DNA of 64,000 nucleotides, taken from contig JAQPZY010001581.1 in assembly GCA_029931535.1 (NCBI GenBank), forward strand, positions 3,766,501 through 3,830,500, in the 5' to 3' direction. Below the pieces are notes generated by a model, which ran no database searches, was not told the DNA's origin, and was given only the letters and a program-made list of their open reading frames with translations. Shown here piece after piece: positions 29,309-43,500 of the stretch. The DNA comes from Margaritifera margaritifera (Eukaryota > Mollusca > Bivalvia > Unionida > Margaritiferidae). How positions within the stretch are numbered: position 1 is the first letter of the stretch; the number at the start of each line of letters is the position of its first letter. The position numbers and the translations under genes are program-made.

Positions 29309-32300
29309 TCTATGATTGTCCTTCAAACTGAACAGATTTTTGTGTGACAGGACAAATCATTACTCTTCGTTGTTAAATTATTGGAGTAAATTAAATAAGG
29401 GAACATTGCTTTTTTTTCTTAAGGAAACTGAGGTGTGTCAGTTTAATTATGTTTGAACATGTGTCATTTTGATAGGTGTAGAAAAGATTATAATATATAC
29501 TTATTTTTCTATTAGAATATGTGTATGTATATATCTTTGTATGTATGCATGTCTGTAAAAATTAATGGCTGTATACATGGATGGATGCATGCTTGTCTGT
29601 TGAACGATATTTGAATTGTCAAGAAATACATGACAGCATCTCTTTGCCTTGAGTATTTATACCCCCCCCCCCCCCCCGAAAAATGAAAAATGGTCCTAAG
29701 GTCTTTTTTCCCTTTGGAGAAAAATCGGTAAAAGGATTAGTTTTCCCCCAAGAGTAGAATTTCTCCCCCGTGCAAATTCTACTTTGTGTCAATACATTAA
29801 CTCCCCACCCCCACCACATATGTTTACTTTAAAATATACTCTAAAGTAGTCTTTTCCCCTGGAAAAAAACGACTTTCGAATCTCTAGGGGGAAAGTCTAT
29901 TTTTCCAGAGAGGAAAATCTGTCTGTATTTTAACATTCAAGGGAAAGCTGCTCTTGACTAGTTTTTTGCCTGGAGAAAAACAGCGCGGAAAAATGCATCT
30001 TAGAGGAAGAAAGGTTGCTTTAGGATACATTTTCCTGACCACAACGAAAACTGGCTTTCTAACAACGGATTTTAATAAATGTAATGTAGACTATTTGTCA
30101 TACACCGTTGCAAATTTACTTTGAATATTTAAGTCACTTTGATATTTTATGAAAATTTATTTTTGCTAAAGAAAATAACTCCAAGTAGTTCTCTTGTAGA
30201 TGAGCAACAATCCTATACCATTAGAGGGACCTGTCGTGGCATTGGAGATCTTGAAAACAAGTGAGAATTGTGGCTTGCGAGAACTGGAAATTCAGGTAAT
30301 CTACATTTATGTCGTTTTATCGAATGTTTATGATAAGGTCAAATAAACACTTCACACAACAGTTATGGGAGGAGAAAGGTATTTAGATAATAGTACGAAG
30401 AAAACTACCGTACGAAATTAATGAAAAGAAGAGGAAGAAATAAAGACAAAATTTACGAAAAATGGCACCTACATCTCTTTGCGAGATACGTTAAGAAAGA
30501 AGAGGCTATTGCATAAAATGGAAAAGATAAGATAATAAACATAATTCAAAATATATGCAATTGACAATTAAAAAAAACAACAACTTTTTTTACAATTAAA
30601 AACAAAAGATTGATTCGCTAGATAAAAGGCAGTGCCCCTAATGGCCCCAGTTGTATAATCGTTGATTTCTGACTACCAAAAATTACATCATGGGCAACTT
30701 ATTTTGAATAGAAATAGAATTTCTGTGGGACACAATAAGATTTAACATTCACAAAAGAAATTGGAAGATAAAAGGGACCTGTGGGAATAATAATAATAAT
30801 GATAATACGGTAAAAGTAGGTCAAAAATATTCTGATGTTGGATTTGAAATAAAATTATTATAAAAAGGGTACAATATTGTTTCTCTTTATGAGAACAGGG
30901 GGGGGGGGTTTAACTACATGGGGCAGATTAGATTTTGTTGTTAAGACCAAATTCCCCGTGTGTTTATAGCTACAGAATCCAATATTTGTCCTTTCGTGTG
31001 CAATCTGAGTCGACCAGTCTCGGGTTGGACTCGATTGGCAGCAACTCCACTGACTCGACAGAATGTCGGGCTGAATGGTAATGGTTGGCGAGTTTAGTGT
31101 CGAGTTATTGCGAATGTGGCTCCTTTGCTTATTCATTCACTTTCTGGAGTACACAGTTTCGCCAATATATTGGACAGCACAGTTTTTGCAGCTCAGGAGT
31201 TAAATAGCATTTGTGCTATAACACCATAAATTTTTAGTTGATACTTGTAAAGCTTACTCCTATGGTTGAGCTCCGAAACGTTTTTGACACATGCATATAT
31301 TTGCAGGGTAGACATCTTTGATCTTCACCCGCACCAGTTGATCTTTAAGATTCTTTGGTCTACTGTACGAAACTGTAGGATTTATTCAAATATGCCCTTC
31401 ATACGTTCGGAAGATTCAATACGGTTCCAGTGTGTTCGGATTATGTGTTAAATTTGGCACATCAATCTGGTACATAACCAAGAAGAGGATGCGTCCGCTT
31501 GTGGTTTTCGTTCTGTACCTCAAACGAGTGCTACTATCTAGTGCCCTGGTTTAGCGACAGCTCTGCTGATGTATCTCCTCTTGTAGCCCTTTTCCCTTTG
31601 AGGTACCTCTTGAGTTCACCTAGCCTGTTTTCATAAGTCCTTTGGGTGGAACAGATGCGCTTGACACGAATATGGAAGCTTTTTGATTATAGGCCTGGGG
31701 TGGCAGTTGGTTGGTAGCAGATACTGATGAGAGAGTATAGGTCAGTTTCGATGGTCCCGTCATGAAGTGTGGATTAGGTATCTAAGAAAACATTTGAACT
31801 ACTTGATAATTCTGATGTAAATTTTGTGGTGGTTGAAAGTTATTTGCCAAATTAAAAAACTGTTTGATTTTATCTCCTATTTTCACCCATTTCAGTTCAA
31901 AGTCATCAATGAACCTGCACCAATTCAGTGCTCTATTGGGTGTATGGTTGATGACTTTTTGTTTCAACCTCCCTATGAAAATATTGGCATATGGCAGTGC
32001 CCATTCCAGTCCCATTTGTTTTAAGGTAATTTTGAGCGTTGAACACAAAGTTGTTCAATTTCAAGACATGACTTAAAATCTCAGCAGGGTAGTCATTTGG
32101 AAGGGAAGGGTTGAGACGACTATGCAATGCTTCCCTGCAAGATTGGATACCATCCTTGTGTGTACGTGGGATGTTGGTGTAAAGACATCAGACATCCATA
32201 GTAACGAAGACAGTCTTTTCCGGAAGATTCCTTTTGGCTGTTTTATTCTAGTAACCAGTAGAGTCCCGGATGTATAAAGTGAGTTTTTCAACGAAAGAGC

Positions 32301-35300
32301 GAAGGTGAAAGTCAGTAAATTCGGAAATATTCTCCGAATAATAATTAAAGCCGGATATGATAGGCCTTCATGGGTTTCACACTTTGAGAGTTTTAGGAAG
32401 CAGATAAAACTTCCCTGGCTTAGAGTAAACTGGAAGAAGATATGCCAATGTGTTTGCATCGATGTGTCCTACACTGTGAATGTCTTTGAGTGACTAACTT
32501 ACAATATTGACATGCTCTGAGCTAGGGTCATTATCGGGGTTCTTGTAAAATCTTCCGTCCGATAATTATCTCTCAGCCGCAGCAATGTAATCAGTTGCAT
32601 TTATTATCACAACACAGGATCCCTTGTGTCTAATTTGATGACAATATCCTTCCTTTCTCGCAGTTTCTTCAGCGATTGTCGTACTTGACCAGTCAACTTG
32701 TCCTTTTTATGTGTGACTCTGTCTGTGTTAATCGATATCACTTTCCACTGCCGACAATACTTATGTTCCCAGACTCTTTTATTGGGGTAGAAGGAGATTA
32801 AAAATTCTTCATGTCCGTCCGAGAACAAATTGCATTTCACTTAATTAAGATGTATTTACAAAGAATCTAATCGGATCACCTCTTTGTAGATGTGGATCTG
32901 TAGAAAGTACACAACACTTCTTTTTTCTTGCGTTTATTACCAAGAACAATGAATCAAACTGTTTCAATCCCTCACACCATATGTCAATTTTAACTTTAAA
33001 AACCTTTTTGTATGGTGACACAGCGCTTCCGTATTAAGAAAACATTCGTATTTTCGATGCCGTTCATAAATTGATTGAAAAGTCAAAAAGATTTACTTAA
33101 GCACACATGTTACTATCACGCATACACTTCCACGGGTTATGAACAGCTGCAAAGAGCAATTTCCCTTATTTTTAAAAATGATTCGCAATCACCTCCGCAA
33201 CGACTCGCTCTAGAAGGAAGCACTGTTCACTTGTAATTTTGCTTTTTTGTTTCTTTTTATTTATTTATTTTTGTCCCTCCCTTTTCTTTTCTCCCTATTG
33301 TCGCCACTTTCTACACAATGTTTGACACATTTTAATTGACAATTTCTCCTTTTAACTTCTTTCTTTTCTTTATCCTCGTTCTTCACCAAATCCCTCGTTG
33401 TTCATCCTCGTGCTTTGTATACCGTGGCTAAACGCTAATATCTAACAGAGAGACTCTTCACTTTGACTATTAAATAATTTAGTTTTTTTGTTATTAAAAC
33501 TTAATATCATCAGCCATATAATAATGTATATTTAAAATTTTTGTATCGGTAAAGGAGAAGTACATTATAAGCCATTGGATTTTGCTCTAATCCTTTACTT
33601 TCTATATTGTACCTTTTGTAATCTCAAACTACAAATTTATGAAATAAAACATGTTTAAACTAAATTAAACAAAACATATTTTGCTTTCGACTTTAAAATG
33701 CTAAATCTTCCTATCGTCGTTCTATAATTTTCTAAATTGGATATCCTCTACTAACCTCATTTAAAATGGAACGGCACCATATCACCTAGTGGTCACTGTC
33801 GCGCTATCTCAAAAATATTATACCTCGTATGTTGGGGGTGGGGGGATGTGTTGCTTTTTTTTTTCTTTTTTCTTTTGTTATTTTTTTCGTCGTTAGCACT
33901 CATCAGTCTCAAATAAATGTTCTGATAAGTATGTACAGGGGATATATTTGATGACTGTCTTATAGGGTTCAGGCCCCATTATTCACTAAAAATCTTACAT
34001 TTTCTTCCTCAAATAGAGATTTTAAAAATATCTTTCTGAGTATTTAGTAAGCAGCCATGAATTTTTACTGAACATTCGGCAGGCCTTGAGGATTGCAATA
34101 CAGTCCTAATATCTAAAATTCTTCCAAAAATAGTCTTTTATTGTCTGGACAACATTAGACCGAGTTTCCACTGTCTTTGAAATTGTTTTATTATTTGGTT
34201 ATTACTGTCCGTTTCCAAGACAGAGCTTGATGCATATAAATCATGTACGGAGAAATATTAAATTCGTCGGCGTTTATGATGGCAGGTGTATCCGTGTAGA
34301 AAAATCTAGAAAGCAGATCATTTGAAATAAACGTTTGTAGAAGTACCATATACCGACTTAGCGACTTGACGTAATTTATTAGTTCCTAAATGGAGGTAAG
34401 TCCTTGAAAACACCTGCCATTAAAAAAGCGCTGGCAGGTTTTATTTTTCTAAGACATGATTTGTGTGCATGACACTCTGTCTTGAAAATGAACAGTAATA
34501 GCCAAATGATAAAACAATACAACGATTTCCATGACAAAAAACCTTCTCTATGTGTAAAAATTGAGGATTTCTTCACATTTGAGGAATCCCTGAGCTCTTT
34601 TTCAAGAGTAGAAAGATTCCTTGGTGTACAAGGTTTAAACTGGAGTTTTCTCATCCTGTCTTCTAGTTCTGCCACTGTCTTTGAAATTGTTTTATTATTT
34701 GGTTATTACTGTCCGTTTCCAAGACAGAGCTTGATGCATATAAATCATGTACGGAGAAATATTAAATTCGTCGGCGTTTATGATGGCAGGTGTATCCGTG
34801 TAGAAAAATCTAGAAAGCAGATCATTTGAAATAAACGTTTGTAGAAGTACCATATACCGACTTAGCGACTTGACGTAATTTATTAGTTCCTAAATGGAGG
34901 TAAGTCCTTGAAAACACCTGCCATTAAAAAAGCGCTGGCAGGTTTTATTTTTCTAAGACATGATTTGTGTGCATGACACTCTGTCTTGAAAATGAACAGT
35001 AATAGCCAAATGATAAAACAATACAACGATTTCCATGACAAAAAACCTTCTCTATGTGTAAAAATTGAGGATTTCTTCACATTTGAGGAATCCCTGAGCT
35101 CTTTTTCAAGAGTAGAAAGATTCCTTGGTGTACAAGGTTTAAACTGGAGTTTTCTCATCCTGTCTTCTAGTTCTGCCTCTGAGAAAAATACCGGTGTTCA
35201 TATAAAGTATCATATGCAACTTTATCTAATACCTCAGTTTGAAGAGAAATTTACTGAAACGTGGCAAGTCGGGCAAATATTTAAAAGATACACATGCCAT

Positions 35301-35568
35301 ATGGAAGAGAATGAGTGTCCCATCCCACAAATAAATACAGAAAAAAAGAGAAATCTTGAGCAAATGATGTCGATAGCATGCTTTATTTCAATACAGTGCT
35401 GTGTAAACCTGTTAGTCAATACAAATACTATATAAAGGGCAATAACTGCGAAGTTAACAGCATACCTTATTTTCTTCATTTCTATACATTCTTGACTTCA
35501 GTCGCTTAGTCCCATCATCAGCGTGTTTTCCATTACTTTTTCTTGTGAAACAGAAAAAATGCAAGTTC

Positions 35569-35601
<33 letters not shown>

Positions 35602-37491
35602 GCATTCCACATTCGCATGTGCTTCATGCGTTTCAAGTTGTCATGATTGATCTCCCCTTTCAACCGACATAAAAGAGCTATCCATTTGACGTTGAATTTA
35701 AAATAGATATTCGAACCTAGATCACGATAGAAATAGGCTCGCAAAAACTGCACATTATTAAACTCGTTTCATAAATTCAATATTAAATCATTACCTATTT
35801 GATATCATCTATATAAGAGAGGCAGCGGTATACTAGGTGGCTTTATAGTGAGGGATCACTGCATATAATAAGGAAATAGTTTATCATTTTCATACAAACT
35901 GAATAGACAGTTGGACAGATCTGTACTTTGTATACACTTACTCAATGTCTGCTTGCAGGATCTAAGCGTGCCTAAGAAATTTTTCGAATACTTAGAGGAA
36001 ATACTAGTGACAAAACCTCATTTTAAAGTCCATTATGGCGGATTTATGGACTTTAAAGACCTTCTCAAAGTTAGCATCAAGAAAAGCCAGGATGCTTGGA
36101 TGAAGGATCCGGTACTTCTATTCCTGCATTTTGTGGAGGAAAATCAGCTGAACCTTATGAAAATATTCACGTCATTTGATACTGATAAAAGCTGCACATT
36201 GTCTAAAATGGAGTTTATTCACGGACTGCAGGTATTTTATAATGTTCATAGTTTTCGTGTACATCTTGCATGCAACCGTGTACATTCCAAGGAAATAGTT
36301 GACACTTTTTAGTAGCACGTAGCACTTTATTATGTAAAAATGAATTTTACATAGATATTTAAAATGCTTTAGGAGGTCGAATGTGGGCTATGAAAATGAA
36401 AACCACTTAAATATGTCGATTTTTTGTGTTTCAGATCATGCTCATGTGGATGGTTGCTACCTTTCACACCTCAGAAAATAAAGATGAATATGACCTAAAA
36501 CGATGATAAAACACTAGGATGACTCCATTTCAAGTTAACTTGAAATGGAGTCATCCTAGTGTTTTATCATCGTATTAGGTCATAAAAGAGTGGTTAATAT
36601 TTATGATGGGTGCGGGTTGTGGTGAATGTCGGTGTAATTTTGGGGTATTTGTGATGGGTGCGGGTTGTGGTGAATGTCGGTGCAATTTTGGGGTATTTGG
36701 AACAAAAATAAAGATGTAGTTCAATATATCTCTTTGCTGATAGCTACTCGTCAGTTTTGGAAAACAGTCTTGGTCTGCTCATGTACCGTAAAGTGGTGCT
36801 GTAGTAGCCCTGACGTATTGCGTATGAATCTGACATACAGTTTAACATACACCTAAACAGTGGCGGAGTGTTTGTGTTACAACAGATTAATTTAGGCACG
36901 TTATTTAAATTTAAAAACATATCCTTCCACATAACAAGTTTAAAGTACAAGTCATACAGGTCACGTGGGCGTTCAAATTATACAATCCAGCTATATGAGT
37001 CATTTTTGAGAATTGGATTACACATACCTTTAAATGGTGATTTATCACTTTATTGCTCTCCTCGTCGATCACTATTCCTTGGAAGATCATTGTATAAACG
37101 CCCCGAGAAATTCATTTGACAATTCCAGGCCAACCAAGAGGTGTAATCCAGTGTAAACTGGATTGAAGGTCGCGCTACGATGTCACAATGGAAGCGCTGC
37201 GTATTGGAAACAATTGAACTATCCACTGCATTGGTAATGATTAGATCCGACGTACACTTTTTTGACCCAGTTTGGCTCCAGTCTGCCATTGTAAAAGTCC
37301 ATAACGAGTGATAATTTTCATCGGAAAGTCTTGTGATGACAATTAAGGTGCGGATTACTCAACAATCAGGAATGAAAAGACTTTGGCAGAACTACTTTAG
37401 TATTAAATTTTTGAACAGCAAATAATATTTTATTTAAGATTAGTATAGGCGCCCACATGACGATATTGACGTATACTGTTTTACAAAAATG

Positions 37492-37522
<31 letters not shown>

Positions 37523-40500
37523 AACTTTCTTGAACATAAAAAGAACCCCAAATTATTGAACATTTTTGTCTCTCAATACATCATTAACACCTACCACGCA
37601 GGTGTTTGTTTGCTAATAAAATTCACACATTTCGTGGATCATTATATCTTCAATTTACAAAAGCTTCGTTAACGGAATTACAATTGACGGCAAAACCACA
37701 ATTGCCGGCACATGTCAACCGTTCTACCTTATACGCTCGACACCAGGCTGATATACTAAGGGAGATAACTTTTCACTGCTAAACACGTTGTCTCAAAAGA
37801 AGCGTAATGTGTGCCTCATGATAGAGATATGATATTCTATATGATGACGTTGGTGAGGTCTGGGTAGGGGCAGGGCCGGTTTAACCGCTCGGCAAACTAA
37901 GTGGTCGCCTAGGGCAGCCAAATTTTGGGTGGGTAGGTGGAAAAAAAATGAATGAATAAAATGGAAAAAAAATAAAGAAATAGCGTAAAATAGAAGAGAA
38001 CGAGCGTCTAAAAATAGAAAGAGAAAAACATAAGGAAAGAATAATGTTTGTGTGTGTGTGTGTGTGTGTGTTCGCGTTCGCACAATATTCATTTTCGAAA
38101 GTTAATTGTGGGAGGGGGACGCAAGGCTGAAGGTTCGCCTACCCTTGCGCCGGACCTGGGTAAGGGTGTGTAGGTTGAGTGGTCGAATCGCAGTGCAGTA
38201 TGATTTATAATAGTCTATTCCTGCCCAGACAGTATATGCATTTGCAGATATCAGCTTGGGTAAAATACAGTAAGCAACTGCGACCACTAGCGTGTTGTTC
38301 GCATCAAGCTGATACATTTTCATCCCATCTCTTAAGCAATTGCTGACATCGTTGATATTATGACGTCATATTGTGGATGACATTAAATTACGATAAGCTA
38401 ACATGCACATAAATTGATCTTGCAACATTCTTTCTGACTGATATGAATTTTACTTTGTGTACATGAAAGGTGTGAATTGTCATGTTTTGTTTTGCATTGA
38501 TAATTTAATCGGCCTTTGTGAATGATCACAGCTCCGTCTAGAGTCCACAAATTTGAGTCACCTCGTTTTCATGTCACTTATTTTTTTACTGTTCTCAAGC
38601 AATGGTTTTACTACAATTACATAGCAATGAAAGCCGAACCGGGCCGGGTGACCCAGGCTCGGTTTATAATTAAACCGCCCACATCCCAGCCACAGTATAT
38701 ATTGACTGTTCCCTGTTTGTTTCTTTATTTCTTTGTTTTAAAGAAATTAGGGATCCCGATGACAGACCAGCAGTTGGATGAGATGATTGTTGTGCTTGAC
38801 GTTGACAAAAACGGGGAAATTGACCCTGAGTAAGACTTTGTCAATCTAATTTTGACGTGTTTTTCACTAAAGCATTAATTTTGTGTAGTCAGTTCCCAAT
38901 TAGTGCCTATATATTATATCAAAATTACAACAATTCCAGAAGTTTTGGAATGTAATCATTCATCAAACGCATCAATGTTAACGCAATTTTGGCAATTTGG
39001 AATGATAAAAAAAGAATATGTGACTTTAGTACCACTATTTTTCTTCATCTGTTCTTAGAAACCTATTGTATATTTCCAAACATAAGAAAATAATAATAAA
39101 ACCATACATGCAATAATTTCTCTATACATTTCCAACTATTAAAAAGTGATGTGCTTTCCCGTATAATCTGAAGAAAAAATCTGCATTGACGTAATTTGTC
39201 ATACGCTGTCCTTACTATTCAATAAGTGTTTGACAGATTTATTATGTACAGAAGCAAATATATCATATACATTTCATTTTAAATGAGAAACCGAAAGATC
39301 AACAATTTCGTTCTTTTTCTTTTTCACAGCGAGTTTATGGAAGGGTACAACAAACACATGAAGAGGTTAAGAAAGTATCTCACGGGAGATTCGTCTCGAC
39401 CCGAATCTACGCTGTCCTCTATAGATTCCAGACCAGCGTCTTCCATTAACTCCGGCAGCAATTCAGAAAGCTACAGAAGGTGATGTGCTGTCGATATTTG
39501 TACGAATCACCCAGATTGTTAATAAAATAGAGGCAAGAAAGTTTAATAAAACCAGTCACCATTTTCACCGCGTCAGAGGTCCCAACATTACTTTAAAGGT
39601 ATATGTGGTACCTACAACTAAGTTGTGAGTGTCAGTCTCTGGACCATACCCCTCGTAGGTAATTTTATACAGTTCATTATATAAGGTATTAAGAAGACCA
39701 TTTTTCTTGACTTCACAGTGGATCCCATCATAGTTTTGAAGAAAAAAAGAAAGAAAAAAAAATGCGTTTTACGGTATGTTTGTCAAAAATATGAAAAATG
39801 TCATTTTGGGCACCTAGCCAACAAATTTCCTGAAAATAGCATTTTTTGTAAACTCTGACTTTCAGGTATCAAGCACCCCATTTCCTGTCATGGATAATTA
39901 TCATTAGTGACGATATGTTCCGAATGACGTTTTCACTTTCAGAAATATGAAAGCTGTAATTCGACTGGTGAATCAAAAAGTCTACATAAAATGATATAGT
40001 ATCGGTTCCATCATATCTGCTTATTAGAAGTATATCTTGATTTCAGTTAGATTGTATGAAAATAATACTTATATTCCTAGCTTGGTTAAAGCAATTTACA
40101 GACTATATATTTATTCCCAGTTTAGGAAAATATTAAATAAAACTGAGAATCCAACACCAGGATAAATAGTGACAATAGGCAGTAATAAGAAAACATTTAA
40201 TTCAAACAAAAATCATATTTATTATTTTAAGTATACAAAATATGGAATTTATTCAAAATCTCACCAGATACAGGTTTTATGTAGTATTCAGTGAAAAACT
40301 AAAGTGAACAATTAAATGGGGAAAAAATGGCTAAAATTAGATGAAGTTGAACAAAGTCACTTATCAAGAGATGAATGAATGGAAAATATTTGAAAAAAGG
40401 CACATTTATGATTTTTTTAATCGGACAATACGCAATGTTTAAAAGAATGTTTCTTGGAAATATTTTTCCACCAGATAGCAGAATATCAGCAGAAGAAGGA

Positions 40501-43500
40501 ATATCAAAATGAAATAAAATTATTGGATTTTCTGTATTGGGAATATTGGGTGCATATTTATCAGACAGACAGTCAATTGCTTTATCACAATAATTAATTA
40601 GGAAACATTTTATTAAACTGATAGATAATTATATAGTCTGAATTTAAGAATTAAACACGATGAAAATGTTTGTGAAATGTATCAAAATTATATTCAACTA
40701 TGCCATGATAGATTAAATTAAGCTGTTGGTGGTGATACAATTCAGATAATACCATTAAGTACGATTCTAATTGATGCATCATTTCATGCTTATAATAACA
40801 ATTAAAAAAACATTTACAAATAATATGAAACTAGGCCGTAATGATATTAACTCCCAAAAGGTTGCCCACCAAATTCCAAAACCTGATAAAGAGGATCAAC
40901 GCAAAGACAAAATATAATAAATCCTACAAAAGAACAGACAGTGACTAAGGATTATTAAGAGAAGCAAACTAGCAATCAAAAAATCCCGTCGATCATGGTT
41001 TGGATAAAAAAAAAGAAACTGAAGGAAACAAATTTAAAAACAGATGATCAAATTAAAGAAACAACACCGTTTGATCTCTATACAAAGTTAACTGATTACT
41101 TTTTTTTAAATATCAGCTATACGTACTGGTATTATTGTTTATTCTAAGATCCTTTAAGCTTTTAACTTGTTGTGTTAATTATATATATAACTATGAATGT
41201 ATCAAACAATAATCCAGCACCAACTAACAAAAACATAGCAACGTTATCTGGCAAGAATGGAACATCAGTTCCAGATGTTTTAAATAGCCAGCTGATGATA
41301 CTGCAAATGATTCCTGGCAATACTGATAATGCTTTCCTTGTTAATTCTTTTAATTTCTTTGCAGTATCTTTTAGTCCACCGTTTACTTTATCAACAAAAC
41401 CTACACCGTTTTGGTGTTGGTGATGGTGGTCTTGGTCTTGGTGTATATCTTGTAATTTCCCTTAATACATATCCAGTTACTTTTGCTAATGCACCTAATA
41501 CCATTCCTATAGTACCAGCAATAATAATATTGGTTGCTCCATTTTATGAAAATATCTTTCTAATCTTTTTCTACGAAGTATTTCTATCAGATTATTCATT
41601 TTCTTAATTTTTTTCTTCTATGGATTCAACATTTCAATTTTAGCACCTATTTCTTCTAATCTTTGTATTTCTTCAACTTTTATTTATTCTCGCAGATCTG
41701 TAATGTTATCAGCAGCAACATTTTTGTCTAATTTTGCAAATGTCTTTGAAATCATGTATATTTTTATCATGTTTCCTGATATCAACATCTGCATATTGTC
41801 ATTTTAATACAACAACACTAACTCATTCATTATACCCTACTATTTCCCTTCTATCCTGAAAAAAAAATACAAATTCATTTTTGTAATATCTCCAGTAATG
41901 TATCTAGTAAATGTCTTATTTAAAGATGCCTTCAACGTAAAAGGAAATGATATTAAAAAGAATGATGTAGTTACTGTATAGGAAACATGCGTAGTTATTA
42001 ATTTCTGGGTTAAGCACTCATTGTTTTTTACAATATACGATTTGTAATTCAACATAAATTAACGCAATGAATCAAGCGACAGATAACCAGTAATTATTTT
42101 CAAATCTTTTTTCACACTTTTATGGATACTCTGTTCACAAAATACTTATTTGATAAGAACTTTGCATTGAAAATTGGTGTTACGCTAAAACGGGGAACTG
42201 AATTCATAATATTTGTAAGTGAAATTAAAAAGCACTACTGATATCAAAATGCATAATTCCATTCAATATTGGTTCACAGCACGAAAATCGACAACAGAAT
42301 TTTATAATGTTCATTATGGAATAAAATCACAGCAAATAGTTAGCAGTGCCTTAAGACTGGATAAAATAGTAAAGATAACTGATGATTTGGAAAATGAAAT
42401 AAAACATTAGAGAGCTGTTAGAAATTAAAAAAAAATGAAAATGCTTATAAAATATTTAACTGGATAGAACGTGGACCTTCAGCAATTGCAACTGGTGTTG
42501 GAATAGCATGATTAGCAACAGGGATAATAGTCACATTAACATCTAGTGCAGTTGGATATACGGCTGTTGTGAATAAATGATGTAAAGGAATAAAATATAA
42601 AATGATATTCAACAAAGTTATTCGGTATGAACAGATAACAAAAAAAATGTTATAAGAAAGCTACATACAATTGATGAACGTGCAAGCAAAGCATTTCAAT
42701 ATGGAATATTAAGCCACGAAGAATGTTTATTGTCTCAGAAACACTCAAACACCATTCCCTGTTGTCAATAAAATAATTCAGGCATTTTGTGCTGTAGGTT
42801 GTTGATGTATCAATTCTTATAAACTTAATCATGGATTGATTCATTGCATTCATTTATTAGATATGGAAAATGATATTTTTCTCAGTTAATCAAAGTTGAT
42901 TAATAATTCCTAATAATCTTTCATCCTAATTGTTACGGAATTATGTATGTGGAATCTATAATGTGCATAAACTTTTGGCCTATGACTGTACTTTAAAATT
43001 GTGTCAAATAGCGAGTCGCACTTTAAGTTTGAAAAATGATGTCAACAAAGTAATTACTGACCTTTTGTTCAAGGTCAGAGCTGTTTACCGTACCTGGAGT
43101 ACTTTTCCATTAAATAGACGCATTTAGTATTGTATTCTGGGTCGTAATATGACACGTTTCCTGTTGTGAAATGTGCCATTTGCAAATTGTATAAAAGACC
43201 TGAATATACGAGTTATATTCATTCCATTTTAAATCTTTGTCAATTTGCTGGATATCACAATATATCAAACTATCTTAAGAAGAATCTATTTTATTACATT
43301 GATGATAAAAATTAATCTAAGACTGTCAGATTTAGAGAAGGATTTTACAACTGAGATATGTATACAAAGGTTGTAAAGAGAGTAACAATACCTAAAATAT
43401 TCAATAATTGATTCCAAGGTTATCATCACGCCATCCAACAACTGGACTGTGTACATAGCATATTATAATACAAAGCTTTGAGATTTAGTCAGCAAAAACA

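Noticed and set aside
41172..41607. Plus-strand ORFs of 83 and 92 aa as genes
   Set aside because: The minus strand carries the protein-like pattern (hydrophobic segment, Pro-rich linker, amphipathic helix); the + frames are its shadow.
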